Under the pieces are notes generated by a model, which saw only the letters and a list, made by a program, of their open reading frames with translations, searched no databases and was not told where the DNA came from. Positions 30,241 through 42,863 of a DNA stretch of 64,000 nt are shown in pieces (the first letter of the stretch is position 1; each line of letters opens with the position of its first letter). This stretch comes from Tipula vernalis. Taxonomy: Eukaryota > Arthropoda > Insecta > Diptera > Tipulidae. The position numbers and the translations under genes were made by a program. The stretch is taken from assembly GCA_958295665.1 (NCBI GenBank), contig OY282558.1, positions 328,201,106 to 328,265,105 of the forward strand. Reading direction: 5' to 3'.

Positions 30241-33200
30241 TGTTATAAGATATTTTTTTAAATTTGTTTTCTTGATATTTTTACATACCTTAGATTTGTG
30301 TACAATAACTGTTAAATTACCACCAGTATATTAGTTTGTATAATTTCACTTTCTAATTAATGTAAAAAACTAAAAAAATGTTTTTTTGAAATTTATAAAT
30401 TTAAACTTTTACAGCTGAAATATGGAATTGAAATTTATTTCAATCTAAGTTAAAGATTTTTGGATTGCTGCTTATGCGATTCCTGAAAAATGGATCGCAG
30501 TTATAAATTTAGTTATACATTTTTAAAACTTACCGATGACACGAAAAAAGTATTTAATTTTTGTTGAATTGGTATTTGTTAACTTGCTGTTAACTTGGTT
30601 TTGGGCGTTTTGAAAAAATTGTAATATTTTGTTTTTGATGACGGCCAAGTTATTTTTACAGTGCAAAAAAAAAAAACAAATTGGAAAAAAAAATTTCAAA
30701 AAAAATCATAGTAACCTTTGAGCGTTACACACAAACAGACAAACATTTTTGTTTAATTACATATATTATTAAATAACTATAAATTTGTAGACTAAAAAAA
30801 TTTCACTTTTACACATTGTTTTTTATTAGTAGTAGGGTTTATAATATAGACAACATTTTGTCCGAACGTCCAGACGGGAGTTTGGTTTTTGAACCCATAG
30901 TTAGAGTATCGAATTTCCGCCCAATACCCAAAAAAGTTAATAGTAGCGCCTAATTTGCCTACGGGAGGCCTAACAACTTAATAATTTTTATTATTTTATT
31001 AATTATTAAAATATTTCAACAATTCTTCAACTAACTATTACATTATTTTCAATCTCTTAATAATCCTAGAAGACCACCATCACAGATATTTTTTATAATT
31101 CTATCTGTCAAAATAAATCTATTTAAAATAGATCATATTATTATTAGTATTTCAAATTTTTTTTATTTTTATAAAAATAACAAACAAAAACTAAATTGAA
31201 TCGGTGTCTGATTGTTATTAATACGCGCACAGTGAAAGTAAAATATTCAACATTTTGTTTACTTAGGAGGCGAAGGAGGAAATTATACAAAGAAAACAAA
31301 ACAAAGAAGATGAAACCATTTAGTAGCTCTAGACTTAGATATTATATTATGTCTATATATAATAATAACCACTTGAAAATAGTGGAAGAAACATATTTTG
31401 AATTAAAAATATAACAACTTGAAATTAAATTAGCATTATTAGTGTATTTTACTTTTCTTTTTTTTTTTTTGTTGTTTAGAAGAAGTATTAAATTTCATGA
31501 CTTTATTTATTTGGATAAAATGTTTTTCCGTTTTGATTGACAGTAGGATTTAGTTGGCGCATCTTTTTTATTGTATTATACAGTATTGTAATTAATACTT
31601 TGTCCATAATATTTCTCAACGCCAAAATTTAGGTTGCCTCATATTTATATGAAAGACATGCTCGGGGTGGATGATTGCGTATATGTTACATAAATCTGCC
31701 ACCCGCAATGGGTGGTAACACTGTTTCAATTAAGAAAATGTTACAAACTTAGTAAATTGGGTAACAAAATAATAAAATACAGCTGTAGACCATTTAACCA
31801 TTTTTTTTTTTTTTAAAGTTTTAACTAATTTTACTTTCTAGTCTAGATTGATATAAAATAAATACCAAATTGATGGGAACACACAGCAACATAACAAAAC
31901 AAAAAAAAACAAATTAAGAACGGAGATTGACAGGTTAACCTATGATACTCGCTTTTTATGTTTGGTTTTTAATTTTACTGCATATGATTTGCACCATATG
32001 GGCCTTATTTACACAGTCTGACACCAGTAGTGGATTTATATTGCCAGTGTGAATTTTATTTCGTTTTATAATCGTCTAACTGTATGATTTATTTTATAAT
32101 GTCTTATTTCCTTCTTATATATGTGTATGTATGTATGGATACGTTCATGTACGAGAAAAACAATTTGGGTTTAAAAATATCCAAAAATGTTGTGACTAAT
32201 TGATAATTTTCAATCAAACGGTTTGTTTTTGTTTCATCCTTTCTACTTTGAAATTTTTTTTTTTTTTCGTAGAAAATTTCAATTCTTTGATAAAGAAAAT
32301 AAGATTTAATTGTTTATTCAATATAAAATGTTAATACAACAAAAAAAAAATCATCTAAATTATTTGGTTATTTATTCGATTAATTGAATATTCTGTTTGT
32401 TTTATAGCAGAACATATCACAATATTTTGATTTGAACAGATAATGTACATATATATGAGAGTGTTGTGAGCAGATGATTTTTTACGGTTTGTATTTCGCC
32501 GCTCTTCAATAATATTCAGTTTAGTATCAGCAAAGCCATAACAAACGGCAAAATAAGCATCTTAACTTAGGAATTTAGCAACAACAATGCCATATACAAT
32601 AATTTTATTCCAGTTTGGAATAGTTTTAAACCAAACTTTCGTTGGTATAAAATTATTCTACTAAATATTTTCACGTTACTATGAGCAGAATTTTCATTTC
32701 TATTTCTATTCCTCCTTCTGTTCTAGTTACCAAAGTATGACGCTTAATAGTGGCTTTCCAGTTGACCAACCGATAGTAGAAAGTTTTTATCTTTGATTCA
32801 TTTTCTATAGATAATTTAACAAAGACAAAAACCTTTGTTGCAGCGGTCTGCTAGTAGGTGTTAAATAGTGGTTGGTTAACTGAAAAGCAACTAATAATGC
32901 GCCCCATTCATTTTCGCAAAATATTCAAATAAACAAATAAGTACTTGTGTGGATGATAAATGGAACGCACAAAAGTAGCTACGAAAATAAAATTTAATTT
33001 AAAAAAATTTACGTGAAATGTGTAAGTTGTACAATTAAAATCAAACAGCCATTTCTTAGATATTAATTGTACTAAAGCTGTATTTTATTTGACAATTTAT
33101 AACAACAAATGCACTATCAAAATCCTCAGTAAGAATTCATCGAATTCCTACAAATTGATGGAATTCAAAATCGATTTCCTCGTTTAGTTAGCCTACTTCA

Positions 33201-34698
33201 CGCTGGGTGCGCTAGACCACATTTTTTTTAATTCTATAAGCCACAAACAAAAATGTAAAAAAATATTTATTAAATATGATAAATGTAAACAAATCCACAT
33301 ACCAATATTTTGCCACAAAAAAATTCAAAATGCTGTCAACCTTTGAAAACCAATCGAATTCCAATTCCAAATTTATTACTTTGGCAATTAAAATACGACA
33401 AAAATATCCTAGTAAAGATGCCGCCAAGAGTAGCTGCAAGTACTTTTGAATAATTCGCAATGCTAAACGGAACGCAGCAAATATACCTAGATAGATAGAA
33501 TTACATAGACATCAAAAAGATTCTTCACAAAATGCTTTTTGTTACAAAATTAACGAACAAGAATTTATGTTTGCGAAATAAAGATAAGAAAGTTTGAGTC
33601 TATCCGACTCCTCCGCCGACACTTTTCCCACAAATTGTTAGTTAAAGATCACCAAACCAACCATTTTTATTTTACAAACATTTTCCATTATTTTGGGCAG
33701 GCAAGATCCTTAAAACATGTCACGGCTTTTCTTAAATTTGGAGACACCGTCCCCAATATCACAATTGGTCACAATAATATAAATCTTCTACTTTCGTACC
33801 GCCAAATCACAGACTCATAAATAATGTTCGATTATTTAGAAATAACACATGTTGAACAGCAATTAAAGTGGCATTTGCCATTTTCATGTTCGACTTTTAA
33901 CAATTAGATCCAGTTATACATCTCTAGTTTACTGTTGAAAATCCTTAAGAATTTAAAAATGACTCCGTTCAGAGAGCTTAAAGGTTCACAATTTATTTTC
34001 TGAAAATTTGTGCCATTTGTTCAGGTCACAATGTTATGTGAGCAACGTAAGAATTAGCCGATATATTACTCAGTGATTCAGTCTGGACGGGGCATCGAAT
34101 TAACGTTAAACATCTTTTGTCACCAAATCCCCCCTTGTTACATAGCAATGTAGCATGTCATTTTACATATCTCCCAGCACCTTTTTCCTATACCTGGGGC
34201 CTGTTTAAGCATCGCACTTAGCAACTTAGCACCTATCACTTTACAAAATTTGGCCGAGCGAAAATCTATTGTAATAAGTTTAATTGTTTTGTTCCATAAA
34301 GAGAAAATTACATTGTGGTGGCCCATTCATACATTTTTCACTCATTCACTTACCACCACAGTTAATTCGTCCGCACAAAACAATACACCTATTCACATAA
34401 AATAATACACCTATTCACTTGTGCAGCCATCCAAACGGCGCAATGAAAAAAAAAAACAAAATAAATAAAAATTAAAATCAGTATCGTCTCGGATTTCGTG
34501 CGGAGCACACTTGCGCTCATTAACTAAATAAAATATACAAAACAAAATGGTGGGAAATAAAAACTAATGCTAGTAAAAATAAATAAATTTACACAAATTA
34601 AATTAAATAACAAAAATTAAATTATTAAATAAATAAACGAGTGCTTTAACATATAATATTGTATGAAAATTGAAAGAGAAAGTTTGTCTGTATTAAAT
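30241..34698. other. Noncoding stretch upstream of the Helitron
   Basis: I found no gene that can be supported. Contents: A/T runs, a TATGTATG-type run near 32100-32150, the inverted pair listed at 32743-32892, and a short direct repeat of CACCTATTCAC near 34386-34420. A 72-codon frame at 31196 is unrecognised and has no supporting signal. Confidence 0.5.
32743..32892. repeat. Short imperfect inverted repeat
   Basis: The arm GCTTTCCAGTTGACCAACC (about 32753-32771) pairs with GGTTGGTTAACTGAAAAGC (about 32870-32888). Arms are about 22-30 bp with mismatches. It could be a short nonautonomous DNA element. Confidence 0.4.
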
Positions 34699-35223
34699 CA
34701 ATAAGATTTTTTCGGCTTTTTATAGGCTAAATATATTAAAAATAATGGCATTCACAACATTTTCGACTTGTTAATCAGAAAATAATGAAGAGGCCAACTG
34801 ACAAGTTCCTACAAACAAAAAGTTCGGTCTACTCATCAGGTAGCTACGACCAACCTACATAAATACAATTCTAACTTCATACATTACGTATGAGGCAAGA
34901 ACGCATTGACTTAGCGAATTATAAAATTCACCAAATCAAAAAACTCAAGAAAAACTCTCATTTCTGTGTGTTTTATGCCCAAACTACCACAGAGAAAGCT
35001 CAAGGAAAGTTTTCATTTTTTGGAGTCAATACATTTTGTATTGACTGCGTGTGAAAGTACGAGGGGGGGAGGGGATTTTTTATATTTCTACTTATTTCCT
35101 GGTAGATATATTTATAAATGATTGGCCTCTTCATTTTTTTTGATTAATAAGCCGAAAATGTTGTGAATGCCATTATTTTTAATATATTTTGTCTACATAT
35201 AAAAAGCCGACAGAATTTTATTG
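34699..35223. mobile_element. MITE-like element with about 100-bp terminal inverted repeats
   Basis: The left arm 34699-34797 (CAATAAGATT..CGGCTTTTTATA, then AATGGCATTCACAACATTTTCG) is mirrored by 35122-35223 (GAAAATGTTGTGAATGCCATT..AAAAAGCCGACAG, ending TTATTG). The arms also share GAAGAGGCCAA at their inner ends. The 325-bp core is unrelated to any protein I know. The superfamily is unknown. Confidence 0.75.
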
Positions 35224-35538
35224 TATAAAAATTATATGTTTAGTTTCGAATACTTATTAAGCAAACGTCGATGCGATTTAGATATTAATGTTATAGGTTT
35301 AATGTGGTTTATATAATTAAATATTAATAACGCTTTACAAAAATCTTTTTGCAATCAATATTATTTGCTAAGTAATAATCATTTCTGTACAATGAACATT
35401 TAACAAATTTTCAGTAGAATTCAAAGCAAATATACTCTTGCACGTTAATGTGTTTTTTTCATGACCAACTAGATAAAATTTACTTTATTCGATTCACAAT
35501 AAAAACAAAGTGTTCCTAATTTTATTTAAATTTTTTTC
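35224..35538. other. Noncoding flank of the outer Harbinger
   Basis: AT-rich, no gene seen. It should contain the 3' flank and perhaps one end of the outer Harbinger element. Confidence 0.35.
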
Positions 35539-35671
35539 TTATTCATTCGCTTGTTTCATGTTACAGAATTCTCTTGTGGTTGGGGCATTTGTTGCTACTT
35601 GAGTACCATCAGCAAACCATAAATCATCTCTCCTAACTATCTTCTCGAAATATCGTAAATATAAGCAATAT
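35539..35671 (-). pseudogene. Outer Harbinger transposase, C-terminal end
   Basis: On the - strand this reads CLYLRYFEKIVRRDDLWFADGTQVATNAPT, stop at 35541-35539. It is the expected continuation of the transposase fragment whose last part before the break is LTLNPRTAAKVLLSFTTIYN at about 43300-43360. The two pieces are separated by a 7.6-kb insertion with matching short inverted ends. One base is out of register at the joint. Confidence 0.65.
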
Positions 35672-35991
35672 TGAGTGTTTTCTTTTATTCATTCTACAAA
35701 AAGAATAGAACGAATAGAATATTGATCACGTGACCACAGAATATTTTGAATGAATTGTAATAAAAGAACACAAACAGAATACTTTTTTGACAGATTTTGT
35801 TTTATTTATATTTTACAATTCATTGCCATTGTCTGATTGGTGAAAAAACAAATCAACGCTGTTTTCATACAAATATGTTTTTTTATTAATTCTAATCAAA
35901 ATGAGCAATAAAAATTAATTGCAGCTGCTCTAAGCAGCAAAATAGGCTGGAACTTGTTTTTCGAAAGCGACTCCAGTGATGTGAAGATGAG

Positions 35992-36910
35992 GTGCAAAAT
36001 AGTAATCCCAAAAATATGCGATATTTTGAAAATACTGTTTGCTTGTTAAACAACCAACAATTTAAAGTTCATTTTCGTATGGTACCCAACACATTTGAAA
36101 ATTTATACCAGCAAATTGCGTATTTGGATAGCAAATATGCGGACGTCGTGCGTGCCTGCGTGGTCAGCCAAAGATTCAGTTAGAAAAACAATTGTTACTG
36201 ACGGTTTGGTATTTGGCTAATACCGAATGTTTTAGGTGAATTGCTTAACTATTTATATTAAATATATTTTTAATAATGCTTTTTTTAGTAGATCTGTATC
36301 CGACATATTCGGCATCTCCATAAACGCTTGTTGGAATGTACTGTTTGATATTTCAAAGCAAATATTAAAGCTTAATTTCCAAAAAAAAGTATCGCCTGGC
36401 CGTCTACAGAAAAAGCCTTAGAAACATCGAATTTCTTTAAAATAAAACGAAATTTCCAGGTAAATATGTAATATAGAAAAGATTTAAACAATAAGGTAAA
36501 AATAAACCTCAAATATCATTAGGAATCATCGGCTGTATCGTCGGTTCTCACATTGCTATTCCAGCACCTAAGGAATACGCCAGCTCATATGTAAATAGAA
36601 AAAAATACCATTCGGTATTATTGCAAGCACTTTGCGACGAAAATTTCAAATTTATAGATTGCTACGCAGGGAAAGCAGGATCTATACATGATTCGTATCT
36701 TTTCAGGAGTTCACCTTTATTTGCCAAAATTAATAACGGTAAGCAAATTTTATTCTTGAAAAATTTTCTCACGTAATTAATTTAAATGTAATATTTCTTT
36801 TTAATTATAGGATCTCTAACCATACCTGATCAGCAGCATTTGTTGGGAGATCTGGGATACGGTCTTAAAAATTATCTACTTACACCCTACAAAACATTTA
36901 CTTCACTTTT
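35992..36910 (+). pseudogene. Inner Harbinger transposase (HARBI1-like), spliced, first catalytic Asp lost
   Basis: Exon 1 (to about 36234) has YFENTVCLLNNQQFKVHFRM and ends LEKQLLLTVWYLANTECF. The intron 36235-36287 has GT..AG borders. Exon 2 starts SRSVSDIFGISINACWNV, with a frameshift in an A run near 36390, and reads IAWPSTEKAL. A 60-bp intron precedes exon 3 (about 36521): IIGCIVGSHIAIPAPKEY..YVNRKKYHSVLLQALCDENFKFIDCYAGKAGSIHDSYLFR. The family motif is GCIDGSH, so the first catalytic Asp is Val here. A further intron and exon 4 give LTIPDQQHLLGDLGYGLKNYLLTPYKT, after which the catalytic Glu region is missing. Dead transposase. Confidence 0.85.
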
Positions 36911-36920
36911 CTTATTTCAT

Positions 36921-37566
36921 TTATATACTATATGTATGTAATAGGTAGCTATGTAAATATAAATTATAGCATAATTTTTCAATCAATTTTTCAAATAAAT
37001 TTAAAAACCGATCCTTCCTCTCCATTTTCTCCTCGTGTCGCTTGTTCCTTTCCCCGTCTACTCTTTTGGGCTTTCGTGACAAAGCAGATGGCAAAGGGGG
37101 ACTTATGTTACTCTCGTCGATAATGAGGTCATCGAAACCGAAATCCCCACTGGAACTTGGTCTAGACGACTCAACTGGATAATTGATAATAATATTAGGA
37201 ACATCACTGGAGCAGATTGCAGGGGGATTGATTTCTGGTCGCTTATACAAAACCTCGTCTATCACATCATAATACTCCCACTTTTTGTAGGAGTTGTCAC
37301 TAGTGTTATTGTGGTCTTTTACACTTTTATACATTCGTTTCAGCCCCTTGAATTTTCCGTGGCATTGTTCTCCTGTCACTGTCTTATTGCGGGTGCGGAT
37401 AGTTTCTCTAAAAAAATTGCACAAAAATTAAAATTTATAATTTGCACATTTATTTAGAAAAAAAAATACCGGCGATTTCATTCCACACTTTCTTTTTGGG
37501 TTGCCGGTCGAATTGTGTCGAATTTTCCATATCGTTCATTAAGGACCAATACCTCCTATCATCCAT
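36921..37566 (-). pseudogene. Myb/SANT-like DNA-binding protein, partner of the inner Harbinger
   Basis: Exon 1 (37566 to about 37470) starts MDDRRYWSLMNDMENSTQFDRQPKKKVWNEIA, the first helices of a Myb/SANT-like domain. The intron has AT-rich sequence and an AG border near 37410. Exon 2 reads TVTGEQCHGKFKGLKRMYKSVKDHNNTSDNSYKKWEYYDVIDEV, the rest of the domain, then a Ser-rich linker and a basic, glutamate-rich helix (NKRHEEKMERKDRFLNLFEKLIEKL). It ends at 36921. Convergent with the transposase, as usual for Harbinger elements. Such proteins bind element ends and carry the transposase to the nucleus (known). I see no stop in the joined exons, so this ORF may be intact. I list it as pseudogene because its transposase is dead. 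Confidence 0.7.
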
Positions 37567-37979
37567 TTTATACGAAATTGAGTTAAGATAGCTATTACGT
37601 GTATTTTTTTACGACAAATCTATTGAACTGAATGAAAAAAAAGCTGAAAATATTCTAGTACGTCTTTTCGTTTAATTTCAATACCTTTTAAAATACTAAC
37701 ATGCGAAAAAACTTCTATCATCCATTTCGCGCCAACAAAAGTGACATTCATTAATCGTCCTGGTAAGTTTGTTTGATTCTATTTATTTTATTTCATTAAA
37801 TGAATTCTAAGATTGTTCAAATACTAAAGTTTAATGTATTTTTAATGAAAATAACCATTCGAAGTAACATTTATATCACTATTACCATTGCAATATAGAT
37901 TTTAAAAATTCTATTCTGATAGGTGATATTATTCGTATCTATTTTGTCTCACAGGAGGTATTTTACACAACAACGTAAA
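37567..37979. other. Spacer between Myb-like gene and the RNase H-like gene
   Basis: No gene seen. It should contain the promoter of the Myb-like gene on the - strand and the 5' flank of the next gene. Confidence 0.4.
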
Positions 37980-39932
37980 TGAAAAGCAGAGGGCAAATCA
38001 TTTTAGATATGGCCAAAGCCACATCAAAAACTAATAAAGAAGCCGTTACGGATAATAGTCAGTGTGTGTCACACACAATCGAACCATTAAAATACGGCGA
38101 TGTAGAACAAATTGCTTATGTTAAACAAGATTTTTTAATGATGCAGTTGTAATTGCACGTGGAACTGAAGGCAATGTGCCAATTCCAATAGAGGTAGACA
38201 TTAAATCGGCTTCTCTTGCAAAAGAGTATATTTCATCGCAAGTTAATGATTTCTCAATTATATGTGAGCTGGAAATCGAACCGGCCAATGCTGTGAGTTT
38301 ATTATCATCAACGGTTTTAGAGGATCGTATTACTTGTAATAAAGATTCCCTTGCACTTAGTTCTGCAGGTGATGATACGACAAATTCCGTTCAAATTGAT
38401 CCACTTTCATGTTTGGATAATAAAGATGAAAAAATGCTTTTAGATGTACCCATTTATGGCAAGAGAGAGAGAGAGACAGTGTGAATTATTCGATGAAGAT
38501 GAAAGAAAATCTATATTCGAAACATTCTGGTCTATAACTGATTTTACTCAACGTAAAATATTTGTTTGTAGTCACACCGAACTTAAAGTGACAAAGAAAA
38601 TACAGACTGAACAAGATTCACGTAGAAAAAATTTCATATTTTATTATCTACCAAGTAAGGGAGGTAGGAAGCCAGTTTGCAAGAATATGTTTCTTAGTAC
38701 CTTATCGCTAGGGTTTAACACCGTTCAAAGTTGATTAAAATCAGGTAAACTATTCATCATTTGTCGTCCTCTGCTTTAGTAGCCAACGCAAATAAAAAAG
38801 ATCGCACGTTACGAAGACGAAATACATCACGAAAAATCGTGTTTCTCAACAGTTTTTTCGAAAAACTATCGAAACATCCATCTCACTATAGTCGGCAGAA
38901 TTCATCAAAAGTATTCCTTGAGCATAGTTTCGACTCAATACAAGATGTATTCAATTTTTATATTGAAGAATGCCGGGCTCAAAATGAGTTGTCTGTATCC
39001 ATAACCGTTTTCAAACAAGAAATGGATATACACGCAATATCGCACTTTTTACTTTAAGAAAAGATCGATGTGACACCTGCTGGCAATACGAAATTAAACA
39101 AATTTCGTTGGAAACTTATGAAAACCATTTACGGAAAAAGAACAGGGCCCAGGAACAGAAGGCCGAAGATAAAGAAATGGCAAAAAGTGGTTCGTGCGTA
39201 GTTCTCACAATGGACTTACAGTCTGTTAAAGTATTTTCGTCGTTACAAGTTAGCGCAGTTTTTTACAAAACGAAACTAACCAATCCCAATTTTACTGTGT
39301 ATAATTTACAATTGCTGCAGGCTACTTGCTATTGGTTCACGGAAATTGATACGGAACTAGATGCATCAACCTTTGTGACATGTATAATTGATTATTTGGA
39401 AAGACATTGTGTAGGAAAAAACTTGCCTATCATTATTTATTCCGATGGTTGCACGTACCAAAATCGGAACGAAATTTTGTCAAACGCTTTACTTCAATTC
39501 TCTAAAAAATACAAGATAGCAGTTACACAAAAGTTTTTAGAAAAGGGTCACACTCAAATGGAGTGTGACTCTGTTCACAGTGCGATCGAACGTAAACTGA
39601 AAAATAAAGATATGTCCCTACCTTACGAATATATTCAAGCATCACGAAGTGCTCGGATAAAGCCAGAGCCGTACGAGGTAATTTCTCTCGACTATACATT
39701 TTTTAAAGACTATACCAACAACGTAGTATACAAATCTATTCGACCAGACCGGAAAGCAGGAGATCCGGTCGTGACTAACTTCCAATGTTTGCACTATGAG
39801 GGCGATATCATTCAATACAAATTAGACTACAATGAAGCCTGGAAAGTTCTTCCGGTACGTCCAAAAGCAATCACATACGTCGAACCAAAACATCTATACA
39901 CTAAGCCGATTCCCCACTGTCACTTGTAAAGT
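37980..39932 (+). pseudogene. RNase H-like transposon-type protein of an unnamed family, two or more frameshifts
   Basis: Pieces: an acidic N-terminus (about 37980-38484), ERKSIFETFWSITDFTQRKIFVCSH..SRRKNFIFYYLPSKGGRKPVCKNMFLSTL (38490-38715), a spacer with HPSHYSRQ (38860-38900), CDTCWQYEIKQ (about 39067) and the core 39108-39932. The core has LTMDLQSV (Asp near residue 36), IYSDGCTYQNRN (Asp near 113), EKGHTQMECDSVHSAIER (near 146-162) and YKSIRPDRKAGDPV. Spacing suggests a DDE/RNase H fold. I recall this layout in many insect genomes as multi-copy proteins of unknown function, so it is probably a transposase. A (GA)n run at 38460-38475 and a TAA near 39056 break the frame. Confidence 0.6.
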
Positions 39933-41269
39933 GGAGACATTTACAAGAATTAAAAGCTGTGATTCCAAAAAAATGTCATTCTTTTTATGATAACATTGTT
40001 TATGAATGACTAAACTTATTTAACTAGTTGTACCTATTTTATGCTCGTTTTTATGATTTCCGAATTTAAATCCAATGTTCCCTTCGATTGTTATGTAAAC
40101 ATATTTTAAATTTTTTTTCATTTACTTGTTTTCTATATTGTCATGTACAAACATATATATCTCTTGCGAGTTGGTGTGTGTACATGTATTATGTAGTATG
40201 AGATGGAATATTTGCGTTATTAAAATATTCAATCTGGAATATTCTATTTTTCTTTCTGGTATCATTGGTTCTTTCTGGTATCATATTTGCTCTGAGTGGG
40301 GATAGAACCGATCGGTGTATTAGACATGAATCCGATGCGGCCGTACGGATAAGTATGTACATGTGTTCGTCGTCGTTGTTCGTCTTATTCGTTGTATTTG
40401 TGTACATAAAAAAAAACAATATACATGTCAATAAAGATTTTACAATATTAAAAAAAAAAAATAAATAAATGATGAACGATGTGCACAAATACAACGAGTG
40501 AGACGAACAGCGATGCGAGGTAGAAAATAGGAGGGGGAAATTTTCTGATTTTTTTGGATAGAAAAATATTTTTTTGATGGATAGTCTAGTTTGAGTTTTG
40601 TTGACGTCTAAAAAAAAAAAAAAAAAAAAGGAAAAGAAAAAATTTTTCTTTAAATAAAATAAAGTCTAGTCTTTTTTGATTTTTTTTTTTGAAACGAGTT
40701 GTTGATTCTCGAATTTCTTTTTTTTTTGATATATAAAATATATTTTGGTTGATTGATAATGTAATTAAAAATTATTAAATCTTGTTTAAATAAAATAAAA
40801 ATATATTTAAGTATGTCATTGAATTGATAAAATATATTGTTAGACATTAAGTTAGAGTGAAATATGCAAAACTTTTTAAAGTTATCAATGTAAATAATAA
40901 TAAAAAAAAACAATAAATAAAAAAACTTTATGTGTAAGTAAATCGAAAAACCGCAAATGGAAAAATATTGAAAACCATTTGATCAGCAAACGGTTTTTAC
41001 TATTATTATTTGATTTTATAAATTGTGAACAAAATAAAGTTGCATCTACACAAATTCAATTTTATTGTTAAAAGTTAAATCTAATGTGATACAAATATTA
41101 AACTTTTGGGAAAAAAAAAATAAATAAATAAATAAATAAAGTTAAACAGCTAGTGGCTAGTTTTTTTTAATTAACCCATTCTCTTTGCTGACCTATCTGT
41201 GTTATAAAAAAAAAAAAAAAAATTAAATTACTATTGTACTGTAATACGTAGATGTACAAGTCGAGTTTG
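39933..41269. other. AT-rich noncoding stretch with simple repeats
   Basis: No gene seen. Holds long A/T runs (40610-40640, 41205-41222), a short (AAAT)n run near 41120-41140 and the inverted repeat at 40373-40515. Confidence 0.5.
40373..40515. repeat. Inverted repeat with about 35-bp arms
   Basis: GTTCGTCTTATTCGTTGTAT (about 40378) pairs with ATACAACGAGTGAGACGAAC (about 40489). The arms extend to about 35 bp, loop about 70 bp. It could fold into a hairpin or be a remnant of a small DNA element. Confidence 0.5.
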
Positions 41270-42430
41270 TGTGCCATAATTGTGTTCGTGAATTTGGAGC
41301 AGTGTTCCCGCCCGTGGGGGCAGGGCGGCCATATTGAGGGGGATCCTGCGTCGGCGCTGTTTGCGGTTGGTCGGACGGGCCTTTAAAACAACAAGGTAAA
41401 ACAATTAAGGGATAAACAATCTGGCTAAGTAAATTTTAGTTGCTTAAGTTTGTAACAGGTTGTTTCTCCTTTCTATTTTCATTATATTGTACATATATTA
41501 CTATTTTTACCGTTTGTTTTCGGCGTTTCGTGGTGGTTCACCGATTTGGTGAAAACCCCACTCAGAGCAATTATTGTCCGGTTATATTTTTTTTCCATCA
41601 TTTTGATTGATTGCGTTTGGAATTTCCGTTCTTTTTCTCTTCACTTCTGCTCGGTTGTCCGTTTTTGGGTGTGGTTCGACCCCCATAACGGTTCATTTCT
41701 TTCAGGTATTTTTGTGTTTTCCTTGATTTTCTTAAAACAGTGATAGTGAAAGTGAAATCTAACATTAACGTAGAATCAGTTTTAACGTAATTTATCTTGT
41801 TTAATTTTAAATTTTTCTCTTTTACCATAACCTAAAATTTTTTCTTTGAATTTCTTACTGTAGTGTGCTACGCCGCACCATGTGCGTGTAAACAAATAAT
41901 TGATCGGATGATGTGGGGTGTGGTCATGTGAAGGGTCGGCCCTTTTCCACCCTTTTCCGTGCGTGCCGTTCGTTCCTCCAGGACAGGCTGTGCTGGAGGG
42001 CGGCACGCCATATGAGTTGATCGCGTCGGGGTGACGGTCTCCGTTCCGGGGGATTGTCGCTGGGATTGTCATGCGGGCGTCCTTCCCTCATAAATGGCAT
42101 CGGTAGCCGTCGCGACTGGGAAACAGCATCCCAGTAGGCGGGCCGATGAGGGGAGGCGCGTGTGGCAGTCACGGCGGTGATCGCCTGGGATTGAGACGGT
42201 TACTCCGGATCGATCACTCCCAGCTTATCATTTTCTTTTTGCCGCTGAGGCCGTGGCAACTTAATTTTAATTTCCTTTGTCCCTCCAATTTTATTGTTAT
42301 GCGGTTATTCAAGCATGATTGTATGTCTGAAAACCCCACGCCGCACTGTGAGCTCTAGCCAGCTACTATACCGCATCAGACCGCTATACTCATGTCTGTT
42401 AACGTAATCCCTTGGGGGATTTCGTTACAA
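41270..42430. other. GC-rich island in AT-rich DNA
   Basis: 41285-41390 and 41865-42240 are much richer in G and C than the surroundings, with many CpG pairs. A possible splice donor follows ACAACAAG at about 41394 (GTAAAAC). Open frames here are short and unrecognised. It may be a 5' exon with promoter, a transposon leader, or foreign DNA. I cannot assign a function. Confidence 0.45.
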
Positions 42431-42827
42431 AGTCTATAATGTTAAAGTTTCTATTGAATTGTTATTTTTATGTTTATCTTACTTTTGTTTTTATGCTAAG
42501 TTATTTAATTTTTTTATCTGTTTAATGCTAAGTACAGGAAGAAAATACCTGAAGTGAACTGTAACGTTGGATTAAATAAAGAAAAATTACATAAAAAATT
42601 ATATTTCTATATAACCTAACACGTAAAAAAAATCCTATCATTTCTATATTGACTGATAAATATCTTCTATCAGCTATATTTCCACTAGGTTTAATAATTT
42701 ATCAGAAATGTTTTTAAAACTAGCTAAAAGTATTAAAACTTAAAACTTCGTGAAAATAACATTTTTCATTTAATACAAGTTTTCAAAAGTTATTACGTTT
42801 TAGTGCCTCCTGTAAAATTCATATTTT

Positions 42828-42863
42828 GGATGATTGGAGGTATTGATCCTTAATGAACGATAT
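42828..42863 (+). repeat. Inverted copy of the Myb-like gene start
   Basis: The 36 bases GGATGATTGGAGG..TCCTTAATGAACG differ in only about two positions from the - strand sequence at 37564-37529, the start of the Myb-like gene. It is in the opposite orientation, near the right end of the composite element. Confidence 0.6.

Noticed and set aside
41782..42358. Arg/Pro-rich open frames in the GC-rich island
   Set aside because: GC-rich DNA has few stop codons, so open frames on both strands are expected. No family resemblance was found.
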